Under the pieces are notes generated by a model that saw only the letters and a list, made by a program, of their open reading frames with translations, was not told the origin of the DNA and made no database searches. The position numbers were made by a program, and so were the translations under genes. From assembly GCA_000711775.1 (NCBI GenBank), contig ARYC01001310.1, positions 1 through 64,000 on the forward strand: a DNA stretch of 64,000 nt, given 5' to 3'. Each line of letters begins with the position of its first letter. Position 1 is the first letter of the stretch. The stretch is from Oxytricha trifallax. Lineage: Eukaryota > Ciliophora > Spirotrichea > Sporadotrichida > Oxytrichidae. Of this stretch, positions 22,600 to 34,842 are shown one piece after another.

Positions 22600-23447
22600 T
22601 CATGATTAAATTTCTTTAAATTAATTGATCCATTAGTTGTTATGATAGTTTGGGTCTTTTATAAAACTGTCTGGAATTACTTCAATAACCATCTGATTTC
22701 TTCCAATTTTTTTGGATATAAGTTCTTTCACATTATCCACGTTATTTGATAAACATTCAAAAATTTTGTTTCATATCCTACTTACCATTAACTTTACTCG
22801 CTCGTAGTAATCTTCCTTAATTTTTGATTGAGACTTGGGAATAATTTCAACATTGGCTCTCTTTGGGAAGGTGAGGTAGTCCCAACCTGAGGAAGTAGAT
22901 CTTAAACTAATCATACTCATTGTAAGAGTTGATTTATCTGGAGACATTGACTCACCAGATTCCTCAGATATTATGGGTCGGTTTCACTAATAAAAATTGT
23001 AAATGTGGATATTGTATCAATTTTACTCATAAAAAATAGAGTTAATGAATTTGAAATAAATAGATGTTTCCAAGAGTGTCTGGACTGAAAACTAAGTCAT
23101 CTTGAGTGACCGTCCCGAACTGAGTCTTGCCAGTACCTCCAGGCGTCTACAATTGTGATGACTTTTTGTTTTTCTTTTTACGCTTTAATTGCTTCATCTA
23201 ATCCGTGAAATCATTTTCATGATTGAACTTGAACATATCAGATGATTATTCATGAGATCTCATTAATAATTTACTTTACTTTGCCAATTTATCAAATTAT
23301 AGATTCATAAATATATTTGATACATCATAAAGATCTCTTCATTATAGCTCCCTGAGTATCTTCTGCAACAGAGCGCATTAAATGACTCTCGTCTGTGTTC
23401 ATTTAGGTGGCTGTGACTAACGGCCTCTGAGTCTCAAGTGATAGCAT
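22600..23447 (-). CDS. Unknown basic protein, well-resolved MDSs
   Basis: ATG at 23445-23447 (MLSLETQRPLVTATQMNTDE). Block 1 joins block 2 by pointer GAGATCT and block 2 joins block 3 by GAAAC (separate entries), both in phase. Block 2 has a lysine-rich patch (MKQLKRKKKNKK) then QLQTPGGTGKTQFGT; GGTGKT resembles a P-loop but the surroundings do not support an NTPase. Block 3 is Ser/Thr-rich (SPDKSTLTMSMISLRSTS), then DYLTFPKRANVEIIP. The last block (NVDNVKELISKKIGRNQ, VIEVIPDSFIKDPNYH) ends at TGA 22600-22602. The block 3/4 junction, near 22770, is not resolved. No family recognised; possible kinase substrate. Divergent from the MORN gene, 385 bp away. Confidence 0.6.
22981..23070 (-). other. 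IES with GAAAC pointer
   Basis: Minus-strand GAAAC at 23070-23066 and 22985-22981, same phase. Excision joins SPDTLGN to RPIISEESGE. Confidence 0.7.
23255..23337 (-). other. IES with GAGATCT pointer
   Basis: Minus-strand GAGATCT at 23337-23331 and 23261-23255, same codon phase. Excision joins AIMKRS to HEQSSDMFKF and removes a TGA. Confidence 0.75.
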
Positions 23448-23832
23448 TTATTTTTAGTGTTTATATATATATTGATTGACAATTTATTTAGCTTTTAATT
23501 ATAGTATAATTTTAAGGGCTATTACTTTAAATTTTATTATAACTGGAATATTAAGAGTCATACATTGAATCAATCTTATCTATATTATCATAAGAGTGTA
23601 ATCTTGGAAAGTTACACGTAACCTATATATTCTTATTTTACTTTCAAATTTCTGATCTACTCTAAAATTTACTCTAATAATATACAATAAATATTGATTT
23701 TTAATTATAATAGTATTCTCTCATTTAATTTAAATGTTAAGATAGCAAGTGAAATTTAATTTATAGAATCTAAAAATACAAATAATTCTTCTTAAATATT
23801 AAAATATATCATAATTTATTGACATACTAGAA
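23448..23832. promoter_or_regulatory. Shared upstream region of two divergent genes
   Basis: 385 bp of AT-rich DNA between the start codons of the unknown minus-strand gene and the MORN gene. In the somatic genome these would normally end up on different nanochromosomes, so a true shared promoter is not implied. No specific motif recognised. Confidence 0.3.
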
Positions 23833-25800
23833 ATGGGCTAAACATGTGGGACATGCACTGGCATGGATGATCAATTCAATGGCACTTGCTACGACGCTAA
23901 TTGGTGCTGCTTCAAAGCCAGAACCAACATCCAGGAGTATATTTGAGTTCATAATTTTAATCAAATACTTCCTTAATTAAAATGATTTTTACGAATGCTT
24001 GATTTTAGATATCACTAAATATTTTAATTATAATAATTAAGAGTATGATGAGAATAGTGTGTAGCTAAGTTAAAATGGTAGTAATAATAGACACACTAGA
24101 AATTAATCAAGAGTTGATTCACAAAATACTTTTTTTTTTAGATAAGTTTCCTTTTCTTTTAAAATATTTTGTAGCTTAATACAAGTCATAAAAATGGTAG
24201 CAACTATGGTATGACTCAAAGCAGAGGAAACATAAGAATTGACAATAATAATTAAAATGACGATTACGCAATTACTATGAAGAAGAAACAAGATTAGCAG
24301 TAATTTACTAATAAAATTGATATGGGAGATTTAATGTAGTTTAATGATGATGTCAGCACTATGAGTATAGTAATTATCTTAAAAGAGCAAAAAATTTGGT
24401 TTTGGGCATTTTAATTATTTAATTATATGAGTAGAGTTAATATTCCTAAATAGCTTATGATTTTGAAGTGCAATTAACATATAATGAAAATATTAAATTA
24501 ATAAAATCTGATGTTTTATGAATTTTATTAGGAAATTTCTTTTAATAAAATTGTTTATACACATTAACTTATCAATAAATCTCGTAAATAATAGTATAAC
24601 TTAATCCAAATTGAAGTAATTTAAACATATAATTATTAAAAATATATTCTCAAAGTATGAAGTTTCTTGAATCCTTTAGGTAAAATAAATTCATTAAATA
24701 AGCTTATTTTGATATAAATTTGTTATAATATATTGAATTTATGATATTTTTAGTTTCGTTTAATCTAGAGCAATAATGACAGTGGTAAAAATGCGGATTC
24801 ATAAAAGAAGAATCAAAATCAGTTTCAATAATTAGATCTTAAAATATAACATAAGATAAAATTACTTTTTATTCAAAGTGAATTTATTAAAATAATCATT
24901 AGTATATTTTAGAATTTTCAATAATTTGATCCCAATGAAGAGTTGATTCACGTAGATCAATTAACTCTTGTTGAAGATTAATCAGTATAAACTGGTCAGA
25001 TAAAAAGCTCCCATTTTCTCATAAGAAGCTTATAATCAAGCATGGCAAGGGCAAGTTAGTATGGAAATACGGCGCCTCATTCGAGGGAGATCGGAGAAAT
25101 AACAAGGCCAGTGGGCATGGAGTTTTTCATCACATAAATGGCGACGTTTATGAAGGCGAATTTCAGAATGATAAGGCAAATGGAAGAGGTAGCTACTATC
25201 GTAAAAATGGGTCTAAATTTAATGGTATGTGGAAGGATGACCTCAAACAAGGCTATGGTCGTGAAGAGCGGGAAGATGGCTCTTTTTATGAAGGAAACTT
25301 TCATCTTGGACTCAAGCATGGCCAAGGATATTAAAAGTGGACTGATGGCTCTATTTACGATGGAGTCTGGGCAAATAATAATAGTGAGGGATATGGGACA
25401 TAAACCTGGCAAGATTGTCGTAAATACATAGGCGATTGGAAAGAAAACAAATTGCATGGATAAGGCAAATATACTTGGGAAGATGGCAGATGTTATGATG
25501 GAAAATATGTTGATGATAAGAAAGAGGGATATGGTGTTTATACTTGGCCTGATGGGCGTCGCTACGAGGGTATGTGGGGAAATGGTAAATAGCATGGAGA
25601 GGGTAAATTTTTCAATAGTTAAGGAAAGAGTAAGCGTGGACTCTGGGAAGACGAACAAAGAATAAAATGGCTTGATAGTAAGAAAGATAAAGACACTCTA
25701 AGCAATCTAAGCAAGACAACTAAATTTAATTTATTTATGTCAGAAATTTTATATCTTTTTATGTTGGTATTTTCTGAAGAATTCATTATTAATATTGCTA
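23833..25800 (+). CDS. MORN-repeat protein, five MDSs
   Basis: ATG 23833 starts a cysteine-rich leader ([14 protein letters not shown] ... NWCCFKART). Blocks 1-5 join through pointers GAGTAT, AATAC, GAG and TTTCAATAATT, all keeping the frame. The linker is Gln/Asn-rich ([19 protein letters not shown]), then [17 protein letters not shown]. Block 5 holds about eight to nine MORN repeats ([54 protein letters not shown]), a membrane/phospholipid-associated repeat common in ciliate cortical proteins. One frameshift near 25000 separates the linker from the first MORN repeat. No TGA follows: the frame stays open into the MITE at 25794, so the real last block is either missing or displaced. Confidence 0.85.
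23935..24046 (+). other. IES with GAGTAT pointer (MORN gene)
   Basis: GAGTAT at 23935-23940 and 24041-24046 in the same phase. Excision joins TNIQEY to DENSVQLSQN and removes a TGA just after block 1. Confidence 0.75.
24125..24182 (+). other. IES with AATAC pointer (MORN gene)
   Basis: AATAC at 24125-24129 and 24178-24182. Excision of 53 bp joins RVDSQN to TSHKNGSN. Confidence 0.65.
24363..24770 (+). other. IES with GAG pointer (MORN gene)
   Basis: GAG at 24363-24365 and 24768-24770. Excision joins DDVSTMS to [10 protein letters not shown] in frame. A 3-bp repeat is weak evidence on its own; support comes from the reading frame. Confidence 0.5.
24823..24926 (+). other. IES with 11-bp pointer (MORN gene)
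   Basis: TTTCAATAATT at 24823-24833 and 24916-24926. Excision joins KNQNQFQQ to FDPNEELIH in frame. Confidence 0.75.
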
Positions 25801-26211
25801 AAATATAATTGATTTGGGAAAATTAAATAAAATTAATTAATATAATTACAAATTAGTGGCAGTTGACTTTCTCCAAACTTACACAATATGGTACTTTACT
25901 GATAGAAAATTCAAAATCAGCTGGTCTTTACTATTGGCGGTACTGCCCCTATCACATCGTAGGAGCGATATAACTTGACTTTAGTTTTGGCATTAAATTT
26001 ACTAAGAAATCACCTAAAATTAAAGTGAAGTTATCTCGCTTCAGGGATGCGATAAGGCAATACCGCCAATAGTAAAGTCCAGCTAATTTTGAATTCTTTA
26101 TCGAAATAGCACCATATTTTGTAGGTTTTTGAGAAAGTAAACTGCTACTAATTTGTAATTATATTAATTAATTTTACTATAATTTTCCAAAATCAATTAT
26201 ATTTTAGCAAT
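25794..26211. repeat. Palindromic MITE, copy 2
   Basis: Ends ATTGCTAAAATATAATTGAT and its inverse; inside, GTGGCAGTTGACTTTCTCC and ACACAATATGGTACTT, then the family core (AGCTGG..TTTACTATTGGCGG, ATCACATCGTAGGAG). Shares the sub-family features of copy 9 at 63368. Starts inside the still-open MORN frame. Confidence 0.85.
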
Positions 26212-26234
26212 AATAATATACTAAATATTAAAAA

Positions 26235-27712
26235 ATGAAGTTGTAAAAAATTTATAAAACCAATCAAAAGTACTTCTCAACATACATTAGAGATATTGAC
26301 ACATACAATAAAGAAACCATTGCAGGAAACGTCCGTTCTAATGTAGCTTATTATCCTTTAATAGTGATTGGAGTCACTCCTACTTCTATTGAATTTGCAC
26401 ACTAACTTACTAATAAATATGATATTGCTCCTTAAGATGTTGCCTTTTTCGGAGACTAAAATTAAATTAAATTAGCTGAATATGCACAGAGCCGTGCACC
26501 CAAAAACATTTTTGAATTACATCCAAATATACCTTAACCAATTCTTTTCTCTTCATTAAATGAGACATACTAAAATTATCGACTGGCAAGAACTAAATTG
26601 AAAGAGAAACTTTTGTATTTTGTGAACCCTTCGATTGATACGCCAGAGGAAAAATGCTATAGTTTCGATAAATTAATTGTGTTCCCAGAACTCACAGCAT
26701 TGGAAAAATAGCAAAGATATTAAGTACCAGAACTATTTGAAATCTTATAGATAAAGCGCATATCATTATGATTAACATGATTATTCTAAGAAACTTATTG
26801 ATCCCGTAATGGATCCACAATCAGCATTTATACTCTGCAAATACATTTATCAGAAGATTAGAAGTGAAAAGATTTAATTGGATAAAGGAATAGCGATAGT
26901 AGATGACTGCCAATTTAACAATGAGAAATTAGGTATTTAAAATTATAAATGAATTTTATTTAATTATATATAATAAATCCTTACCCAAAATGAAATCAAT
27001 ATTTAGCAAATACACTAAGAATCTAGTAAAATTAATGTAACTTTAAGAACATGAAGTTAAGTATTTCTTTAAACAGTGGAGTTAAGATTAAAGTCCTTAA
27101 GAAAGTATCGATACAATTAATGAATCAAATAAACAAGGAAATAATTTAAAACTATTAGATCCAATTTTTAAACGTAAATTTATATTTTTAGGTTTTGTCA
27201 GATTTAATCTCTAATTTCATTTAATTACTATTGAAATAAATATATTATAAAATATTTAGTTTTATAATGTGTTATATTTTGATAAAATCTTAAAATTCAG
27301 CACAAAGAATATTAAATTTAATTTCCTTAATGTTTCCTAAAGCAATGCGGATAACATAAATGATTAAATCAGTAATGCCATTGACTATGACTACGCTTTC
27401 ATTTATCCCTAGCTTTCATTAAACCCTGATTTAGACTTCGAAGATATTAAAAACCAATAAAAATTAGGGAAAATGCGAAATATTTACTTTATAGATGAAT
27501 ACTAAACAGGTTTTGGTAACAATAAGGAAATTAAATAAAATATTATTAAGAGAATTCTTGAAAGTTTATGATTTAATTATTCTATTTTACTTACTTTGAA
27601 ATAGATTTTTCAATTTAGATTTTTAATGGTTTTCAAAAAATTATTTTTTATTCGAATTTGCAAGACAACTAAAACCACTGAAGGCAACTTTTAAACTCCA
27701 TCGTAATTATGA
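26235..27712 (+). CDS. Unknown protein, possibly dinucleotide-binding
   Basis: ATG 26235 (MKLQKIYKTNQKYFST). First block to about 26750 is a continuous frame with a hydrophobic strand then small residues (YYPLIVIGVTPTSIEFAHQL), followed by IAPQDVAFFGDQ and KLIVFPELTALEKQ. The strand-loop-helix recalls Rossmann-type motifs but lacks a full GxGxxG, so function is not assigned. A frame change near 26755 leads into HYDQHDYSKKLIDPVMDP. Later blocks: MKSIFSKYTKNLVKLMQ (26990), then SNAIDYDYAFIYPQLSLNP and YFIDEYQTGFGNNKEI (27290-27570), and a last block ending GNFQTPSQL with TGA 27710-27712. Order of blocks agrees with one plus-strand gene. Confidence 0.55.
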
Positions 27713-27935
27713 AGGAAATAAAATTCTCTTTCTACAACCTCTAACAAGCCAAATATTTATCATTATTATTCTTAACTTAAAAATAAGTAACATGCTTTTT
27801 AGCAGAATAAGTAATTTACTTAAATTCTTAGTATGTTTATATATTATTCTGATTATTAAAAGGTTTCATTTAAGTAAATGATTCTTTATTAATTTACTAT
27901 CAAACTAATGAAATAGAATAGTTTAACTAATAAAA

Positions 27936-30900
27936 ATGTACAACACTTCCCAGCAAAGTATTCAGCGGAACAGTGCCAACGTTCACAATTTAACGACAAC
28001 TAGTGATAAGAGCAAGCATGCATTTTCTACATAGAGCAGTCTGGGGCAGTATCAGAACTAGAGTCAGGCAAATTACGAGTCCTAAATAATTGAGAAATAA
28101 AAGTCTAAAAATGAGAATTTTTCTACGAGCTACTAGTAGTAACAGTAACAACAGCAGCATGTATCCTTTTATAACAGCAGAAATAATGCTAATAATAAAA
28201 CTTCAACTTCTTTTAATAACTATTGCAGTAATGAAAGAGGAAATTGTTATAATAATATTTATAAGGTTTTTCTTCTCATTAATATAAATCTTTAATTCAA
28301 TTAATTATTTTTTAATCAAAATGAATAAACGAAATTCAGTGGACAGCAGCTAACAATAATTAAGAGTAAAAACTTTAAAGAGATATTCCTTAAAGTCTAA
28401 AGCTGCTAATGTATTACAGAGAATTGGCTTTCCTCAAAAGAAATATAAAATTCAAGAGGTTCTCAGGAAGATCAAGAAAGAAATCTTTGAATTTAAATAT
28501 ATTGAATTCGTTTCTATTTTAAAAATCTAACAATTTTCATGTTAATTGAAATCGGATCAAAGATGGAGGATGATAACCTAGAATTCTTTGATTTATTGAA
28601 TAAAACCTCACAGTCTTTTTTCGAAAACTTAAATGATTCACTTGCAAACTAGACTATGTATGGCGGCTTGAATTTATTGCCTGTTATTGGACAAACTGAG
28701 TACGGGAATCCTAATGAAACAAAATTTATTATTTTACTTGTAAATATATATTATAATTCACATTAGATAGTAGTAAGATTAGTACAAGAAACATTCAAAC
28801 TTTTGGGAGAATAGCTGCGTTTAGAGGTGGGTGCATGCAAAGACTTCTTACCTATGTTAAAAATCGAAATAACTTATTTCCATCATCTCAAAGTAATAAC
28901 TATGCTACTCTTAGAAATCACATTTTTATAGGTTAAGCTAATATTTATCATTTTATAAATTTCTACTTAGATTCTATTTTCAGTAATCCTAGTAGTCAAA
29001 GATAAAATAAAATAAATCAGAGATCTTACAACTAAACGTAATTATAGCATAACAGTTAGAATAAAAATTAAGCAGATTCTTTTGTTAATGTTAATTAGCA
29101 AAATGAAATAAATAGACCAGTTACTTCTCTGTTTAATCAAAATTCTATCAACTAAAAAGGAAAAATGAGCCTAAATAATGATTCATATATAATCTGGCAC
29201 GGAATCAACAAAGATGACAATGCATACTAGTAAGTAGTTAAAAATCTGTATTATTTTTTTAATATAATACAGATTCATCAACAACAGGTAGAGCTATCAG
29301 TACAGCTTTTAGAAGTAAAATGGGGTATATCAATTCTATGTAAATATAAACCTTTTTATTAAGTATTAAAAATATGAATAACAACCCTTTATATGAATCA
29401 AACAGTTTCAAATTTTAAAGGGAGAAATACTAATTTAGATTTAACAGCAAATTCAAAAAATACTCTTAGTTCCTTGAAGAGATTAGATTAGCTTCATGAA
29501 TCATAAATTAACGTTTCTCAATTAAATTAAACTTAAAATGACATGCTAAACTCAATAATGAATGAATAAAAAAACGGAAAAGGTTTGATTAATTCTATAA
29601 TTTAAACAGTAGAATTTGGAGCTCAGAGAGAACGCTCTATCTCTAATGATCCTAAAAATATGTACAACGATTTAAACGGAGGAGATACAATAAGTTTGAA
29701 TTTAAGCCAAGTAGAAAAGATATCAAACAGCCGTACTTCATTTAAACGAAGCAGAATGGATTTGTATATAGCCAGCACATGAGTATAATTGAGAAAAAAT
29801 TTGATGCAATCAAGTATGTTATGAGTAACGATTAAATGATCGGTATAAAATCTAAAATTGTTAGAGCATATGAAATAATTAGTTATCCTTAGATGTCTCT
29901 TGAAGTTAGGAAAAATACATTAATTGATATATGGACTTAAATCATTGAAACAGTCAAATAAAGTTCAGATCTTTCCACTTTTGATTTAATATTTTACACC
30001 TAGAAAGGGCTGGGAGATTTTTATATGGATTTCAAGGACTTATCAGAGGCTGTGAGAGTATATAAATCCTTGAAAATTCTTTGCGAGGACTTTCAAAAAT
30101 ACAAAGAAAAGATGTTTATCTATGAATAGATCGGGAATGTCTATAGGTCAATGAAAGATAGTGAAAGTGCTATGAAATAATTCAAAAAGTAGATTTAATT
30201 AGCTTGGCAGGAAGGGGATAATTTAATGGAATTGAGCGCATACGATAATTTAAGCATTGATTATTTCTACTTAGGAGAATTAGCGAAAAGTAACTATTAT
30301 CATGATAAAATAATGCGAGGGAAAACTGAAAATAACAAGTCAATAGTAAAGAAAGTATCATGTAATTTGCATGTTTCTAGAAGAGAACATAGGCATAATA
30401 TTGAATTAAGAAAAACAGGGGAGAAGAGAAAAGTCTCTTAATAGCAGAGACTTCTTTCTTCTTCAGCTATTAGCAAGGGAGCTTAATTTTCAAAAGCTAT
30501 AAATTTACTTCCTTTCTAAACAGAATCATAAGCATTGGGTATATAGGAGGATTATAGTTTTTATGTTTAATGCTTATTTAAGATAATGAAGAGGAAATGA
30601 CTCTAGGGCAACAAACTAAAAAGCAGAAACTTAAGCAAAGTCAATCACAGAAGAAAAAAATTCACTTAAAAGGAGCTGTTACATCTTAATAAATTACCTC
30701 CTTATGAATATCTCAAACCCAAGCCAGATGATAAATTAATGGCATCGAAGTCTTATTATGGTAGATCGTAAAGTAGCAATAATAAGACATTTTTGGCCCC
30801 AAAAAAATGCTGCTGACCATAAAGGTGTATTTAGGCAAGAAGAACCACTAGATTAATAAATTTTAATAGTCGTTAATATACATCAATAATTATTAATTAC

Positions 30901-31248
30901 TTTAATTTTGCTCAATATTTAGATTACAAACCGTTTGATGAAGACAGATTCAGGGATATAGTATTCTACGCATTGTAAAAGAAAGAGACCTCCCATACCA
31001 CAGATGACAAAAGAAATTTATCGCATTTGAGTGTTCACAAAGCAGCACCACTAAATGTCATGCACCCGGGTAAAATGCTCGAAAACATGCGAAAAGTATT
31101 ATTAACTTAACAAAAATTTAGCTAAAAATTATTTATTGAATTATTTTTTATAGTAGAAAACTATGCAACTAAATTAGTTTAATTAGCTTTATAGGATAAA
31201 TTAATTAAATAAAGAGACTTATCACTGAAAAAAGAACTAAACAATTGA
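27936..31248 (+). CDS. Q-rich TPR-like protein
   Basis: ATG 27936 opens a Gln/Asn/Ser-rich N-terminus (MYNTSQQSIQRNSANVHN). Block 1 joins block 2 through ATAA, and block 2 joins block 3 through GAATTC, giving SLKSKAANVLQRIGFPQKK...KYIEFFDLLNKTSQSFFEN. Further Q-rich blocks at 28990-29240 and 29400-29740. From 29760 a long helical region with repeated 34-residue-like spacing (KDLSEAVRVYKSLKILCED, EQIGNVYRSMKDSESAMKQ, YDNLSIDYFYLGELAKSNYY) looks like TPR motifs, so the product is probably a scaffold. The last block has KPFDEDRFRDIVFYALQK and HPGKMLENMRKVLLT, ending at TGA 31246-31248. A one-base lesion lies near 29743; several junctions after 28700 are unresolved. Confidence 0.6.
28261..28328 (+). 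other. IES with ATAA pointer (TPR-like gene)
   Basis: ATAA at 28261-28264 and 28325-28328 in the same phase; excision joins NNIYK to RNSVDSSQQQ. Short pointer, supported mainly by the frame. Confidence 0.5.
28504..28586 (+). other. IES with GAATTC pointer (TPR-like gene)
   Basis: GAATTC at 28504-28509 and 28581-28586 in the same phase; excision of 77 bp joins FKYIEF to FDLLNKTSQS. Confidence 0.7.
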
Positions 31249-31487
31249 GATAATAGAGAATTTACATTTTTCTCTTAATTTCATGAATTATATTAAATTG
31301 AACTTATTCAATTTAACTATTAATTTTTAGCTTCATATTTTGCCTTATTAACAGATATTTAATGCATATATGAAAATGATATAATACAGTATAATCTTTT
31401 GAATATTATCGTAAAGCCAGTTTTTATAAAATACTTCAAAAGCCTGAACCAGAATTTCTTGTCTTGATAAACTGAAAAGTCAGTTCT

Positions 31488-32099
31488 ATGAAGCAAAAAT
31501 AAGAAAACACTTAAATAGAACTCCTAAAAATGCTTTGAACTATCATTTTTAAAAATAAAATAATTTTAGTATTTTTAGGGCAAAATGATATTGAAAAACT
31601 ATTATCTGAACCTGATAGATAGATAATTATTTATAAATTACTAAAATATAAAATTTCAAAAGTATGTTAATTATTAAATTCTGTTAATGAATATATTTCT
31701 TTTAACTTTCAGAGATTTAAAATTATATTTTCAATTTTATTAGAACAATAATAAACCACCATCATCACGAAAGCTTTAAAATTAATTCTTCAAGCTCAGA
31801 TAGTTCTTAAACCATTCATTTATTCTTTTAAAATTAAATTATTCTTTTTTTCCCAACTATTCAATATAACCCTCAAAGACTTAGGAAAAATTAATAAGAA
31901 CTAAGATTTTTCACAAGATAAAAATGTTGAAGTTCAAAGTGTGGTGCTGGATGAACCAGTAAATTTGAGCATACTTTGTAAGCGATATCTAAATTTTCTT
32001 GAAACGTTGACTTCGCAAACCTAGCATATGCATAGAGTTATTCTTATTTTAAACAATGAAGTTTCATTTAAAATAGAAAATTATCTATAAAAGGTTTGA
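31488..32099 (+). CDS. Small helical protein, unknown
   Basis: Starts MKQKQENTQIELLKML at 31488, then after an interruption NDIEKLLSEPDRQIII (31577). An intron (31662-31712, GTATGT...TTTCAG) joins LLKYKISK to RFKIIFSILLEQQQTT, continuing KALKLILQAQIVLKPF. The 3' block (31880-32099) reads SVVLDEPVNLSILCKRYLNF ...HMHRVILILNNEV and ends TGA 32097-32099. The helical pattern resembles armadillo/HEAT-type segments but no family is recognised. Junctions at 31535-31570 and 31850 are not resolved. Confidence 0.5.
31662..31712 (+). other. Intron in small helical gene
   Basis: 51 bp, GTATGT...AACTTTCAG with a pyrimidine-rich 3' end; splicing keeps a helical reading frame open. Confidence 0.55.
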
Positions 32100-32405
32100 T
32101 TTCTAATCTTTTTATTTTAACACATTCATTTTCTTTAAAAGGGATTTCAAAATAAAACTAAATATCAAATTACAGTTTTATTCATATAATCAATTATTAT
32201 TAAAGGCGATAGAATTTAATTTAAATTACCCTTTCTTTCATTTTACTATGAAAGAAGAAATTACAGTAGAAAGGATAGGCTTAGATATTCTAAAACATCT
32301 TATATCTCAACATTTAAAATATTTTATTTTAATTGGATCAATGATATCACTTAATTTAATTAATTTATCATAATAATTAATATTTGGAAACTGAACTAAT
32401 ATCTT

Positions 32406-32825
32406 ATTGCTTAAATATAATTGATTTTGGGAAATTAATTTAAAATTAAATTTTATATAAATCAACATATTGGCAGTTAAAGTTGGCAAATTTGAACGAT
32501 CTTGGGCTCATTCGATAGAGAATTCAAAATTAGCTGGACTTTACTATTGGCGGTACTATTTTATCGCATCCCTGGAGCGAGTTAACTCGACTTTAATTGG
32601 AGGGCATAATTTAATGAATTTAGAGGCATCCAATTAAAGTCGAAGTTAACTCGCTCCAGGAATGCGATAAAATAGTACCGCCAATAGTAAAGTCCAGCTA
32701 ATTTTGAATTCTCTATCGAATGAGCCCAAGATCGTTTAAATTTGCCAACTTTAACTGCCAATATGTTGATTTATATAAAATTTAATTTTAAATTAATTTC
32801 CCAAAATCAATTATATTTAAGCAAT
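32406..32825. repeat. Palindromic MITE, copy 3
   Basis: Best-preserved palindrome of the family: TTGGCAGTTAAAGTTGGC, GATCTTGGGCTCATTCGATAG, AGCTGGACTTTACTATTGGC and ATTTTATCGCATCCCTGGAG all recur inverted around a centre near 32610. Ends ATTGCTTAAATATAATTGAT and inverse. Confidence 0.9.
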
Positions 32826-33264
32826 AATAAATTTCTTAGGTTTACTTTAAGTTATAATAAATTTTCCAAATATTGTTTTTAAAATTGAGTTTAAAAAAAT
32901 TCATTAAGTATTTTTATTTTTTACAATAAAAGAATTTATAAAATCTTTTAAATATTAATTCTGATAAATGAGAACTACTACTTTATTGATACAGTATTTG
33001 AAAATAAATATTTGTATTTTTTTATTTAATCTTGATTTATGTGAATATATAATTTGAAATTGATAAGATTAATATATATTATTAACATTTTTTTTTCACA
33101 ACTTTTATTTACGTGTAATAATTTACATAAATTAATAGAAATATTAGAGGTAAAAAAAGCAAATTAAAATTTTAAATTCAAAGAAAACAAATATTTAATA
33201 AGAAGGATCTTTGGAATTAATAAATTTAATTTTTTCTGAATTAATTTTAATAAATTTAATTAAA

Positions 33265-34842
33265 ATATTTTCGAGATTATTTGGATGCTTTTAATAATGC
33301 CAATCAACTAATGAAGAATTGATCAATTTTAATAGTAGTTTCTCCAAAAATTCATTTTTAAATTTGATTACAGTAGAAGAATAAAAGAATGATTTCTAGT
33401 CCGATTAGATAATAAAAATAATTCTGCCAAAGAATATTAGAGTTATTATTTACTCGTATTTAAGCTTAAACTAAAGCTAGTTAATTTTGACTTAATTAAA
33501 TAAATCAGAGAGACAATAGATTCCGTACGCTACAAAAATTAGATCCACTCAAAATTAACAATTCCATGTAAACCCTAAATTACTTTGCAATAAAATAGAT
33601 TACGAACTCTTAAAATAGTATTCTTCAAGATATAAAGTCATTTTTAGAGAACTTATAATTCAATGCAAGTTAGATAAATTATTAAGTTTTTTCTCAATAA
33701 TTGACAAATACTCAAATGAAAAAGTTAAGCCAGAGTTCAATGAAAAAGTTAAGCCTGAGTTCGACATAGAATTTCTTAAATGCAAGAATACAGAAAATTT
33801 AAAAATAAATAAATCTGTACGCTACAAGGGAATCAAATTATCCATATTATAGACATATTTCACCTTTTCAGATTCGTATATTCATCCTCTCTTGAACTTG
33901 TTCCCAAAAATTTATTTAAAAGACTCTTATATTGGTCATTGATTCAAAGAGTTGGTAGAAAATTACTAAAATTCCATTAACTATTTTTAGAAACCGCTTC
34001 CTAAGCCTTACCTAAAAATTAGAGAGTTAACAACAGAGGATTGTAATTTATTGATTCAAGGATGCTCGCCAGTTTAGAAAATGTCTAAGTTTTTAAAATC
34101 ATAGATTCTCTATTAAGCTGGCACTGCCAATAAATAGTAAAATATGAATCTTTAGACAATTTAATATATCTTAAACAATTTACCTAAAAATAATATCTTA
34201 GCTAATCTGAAGAAAATGATTTGGGTTTCTTTAAGCCAAGAAAATTTTCATTTGATTTTGATAAAAAAAAGCTTTAAAAGTTTGAAGAAATTAAAAATCA
34301 ACATTTGCAATCATTAGCTGAAAGAACTTTAATTAAATGCAGAAAATTTTAAGTATCCAAGAACTGATATTATATTAAGGTTAGAGAATAAATTAGATCT
34401 CAAAGAAGTTTTAAATAAATTTTTCTTAATTAATTGCAGGTCTCTAACTATTTAGGTATATAGTGGGATTGACTTTAAAAACGATTGCCTAAATCAATTT
34501 CTTTAAATTGAACAATTTATGGCAGCCAATTATATTAAATAGCTCAATAACTATTACAATAAGTATAATATTTCAGTTAAATTAATGGAAATTGAAAATT
34601 TAAGGAGTGACAGAATTTAACTTAAATTTAAATAAGAATATTTAAACTCTAGCAAAAAGATGATTATGTAAATTAGAACATTTGAAAAATTAAAGCTACA
34701 GATCAATGGTGCAAAGACAAAAAACCTAATTAAACGAAGAATATTAAAACTTAAATATAAAAGATTTCTTAATTTTTACTTATTTTTAAGTTTGAACATT
34801 CATATTAAATTTTATAATAAAATAGAAATTATGAATTTCTGA
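33265..34842 (+). pseudogene. Germline repeat gene family, copy A
   Basis: One 526-codon frame (TAA/TAG = Gln) to TGA 34840-34842, broken only by an in-frame TGA at 33940-33942 where relatives encode Gln (YIGH-stop-FKEL versus YIGYQFKD). N-terminus KIFSRLFGCFQQCQSTNEEL matches copy D and E starts, but the ATG is ATA here. Family motifs in order: IIYSYLSLNQS, FTFSDSYIHPLLNLFPKIYL, YLKIRELTTEDCNLLIQGC, SFKSLKKLKINICN, DIILRLENKLDLKEVLNKFF, NYIKQLNNYYNKYNISVKLM. The Leu/Ile/Asn spacing suggests leucine-rich-repeat-like structure, but I cannot name a family. No IES-like breaks are visible, unlike the somatic genes, which fits a germline-limited gene. Confidence 0.65.

Noticed and set aside
23100-23130. 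GGTGKT as a P-loop NTPase
   Set aside because: Preceded by Lys/Ser/Gln-rich low-complexity sequence, with no beta strand before it or Walker B after it.
25077-25658. 193-codon minus-strand ORF
   Set aside because: Antisense of the MORN repeats; hydrophobic Ile/Phe/Leu pattern is what MORN codons give on the other strand.
28740-28766. 27-bp GTAAAT...CATTAG interval read as an intron
   Set aside because: Too short for the introns seen elsewhere here (51-100 bp); an IES with a GTA pointer fits equally well, so no call was made.
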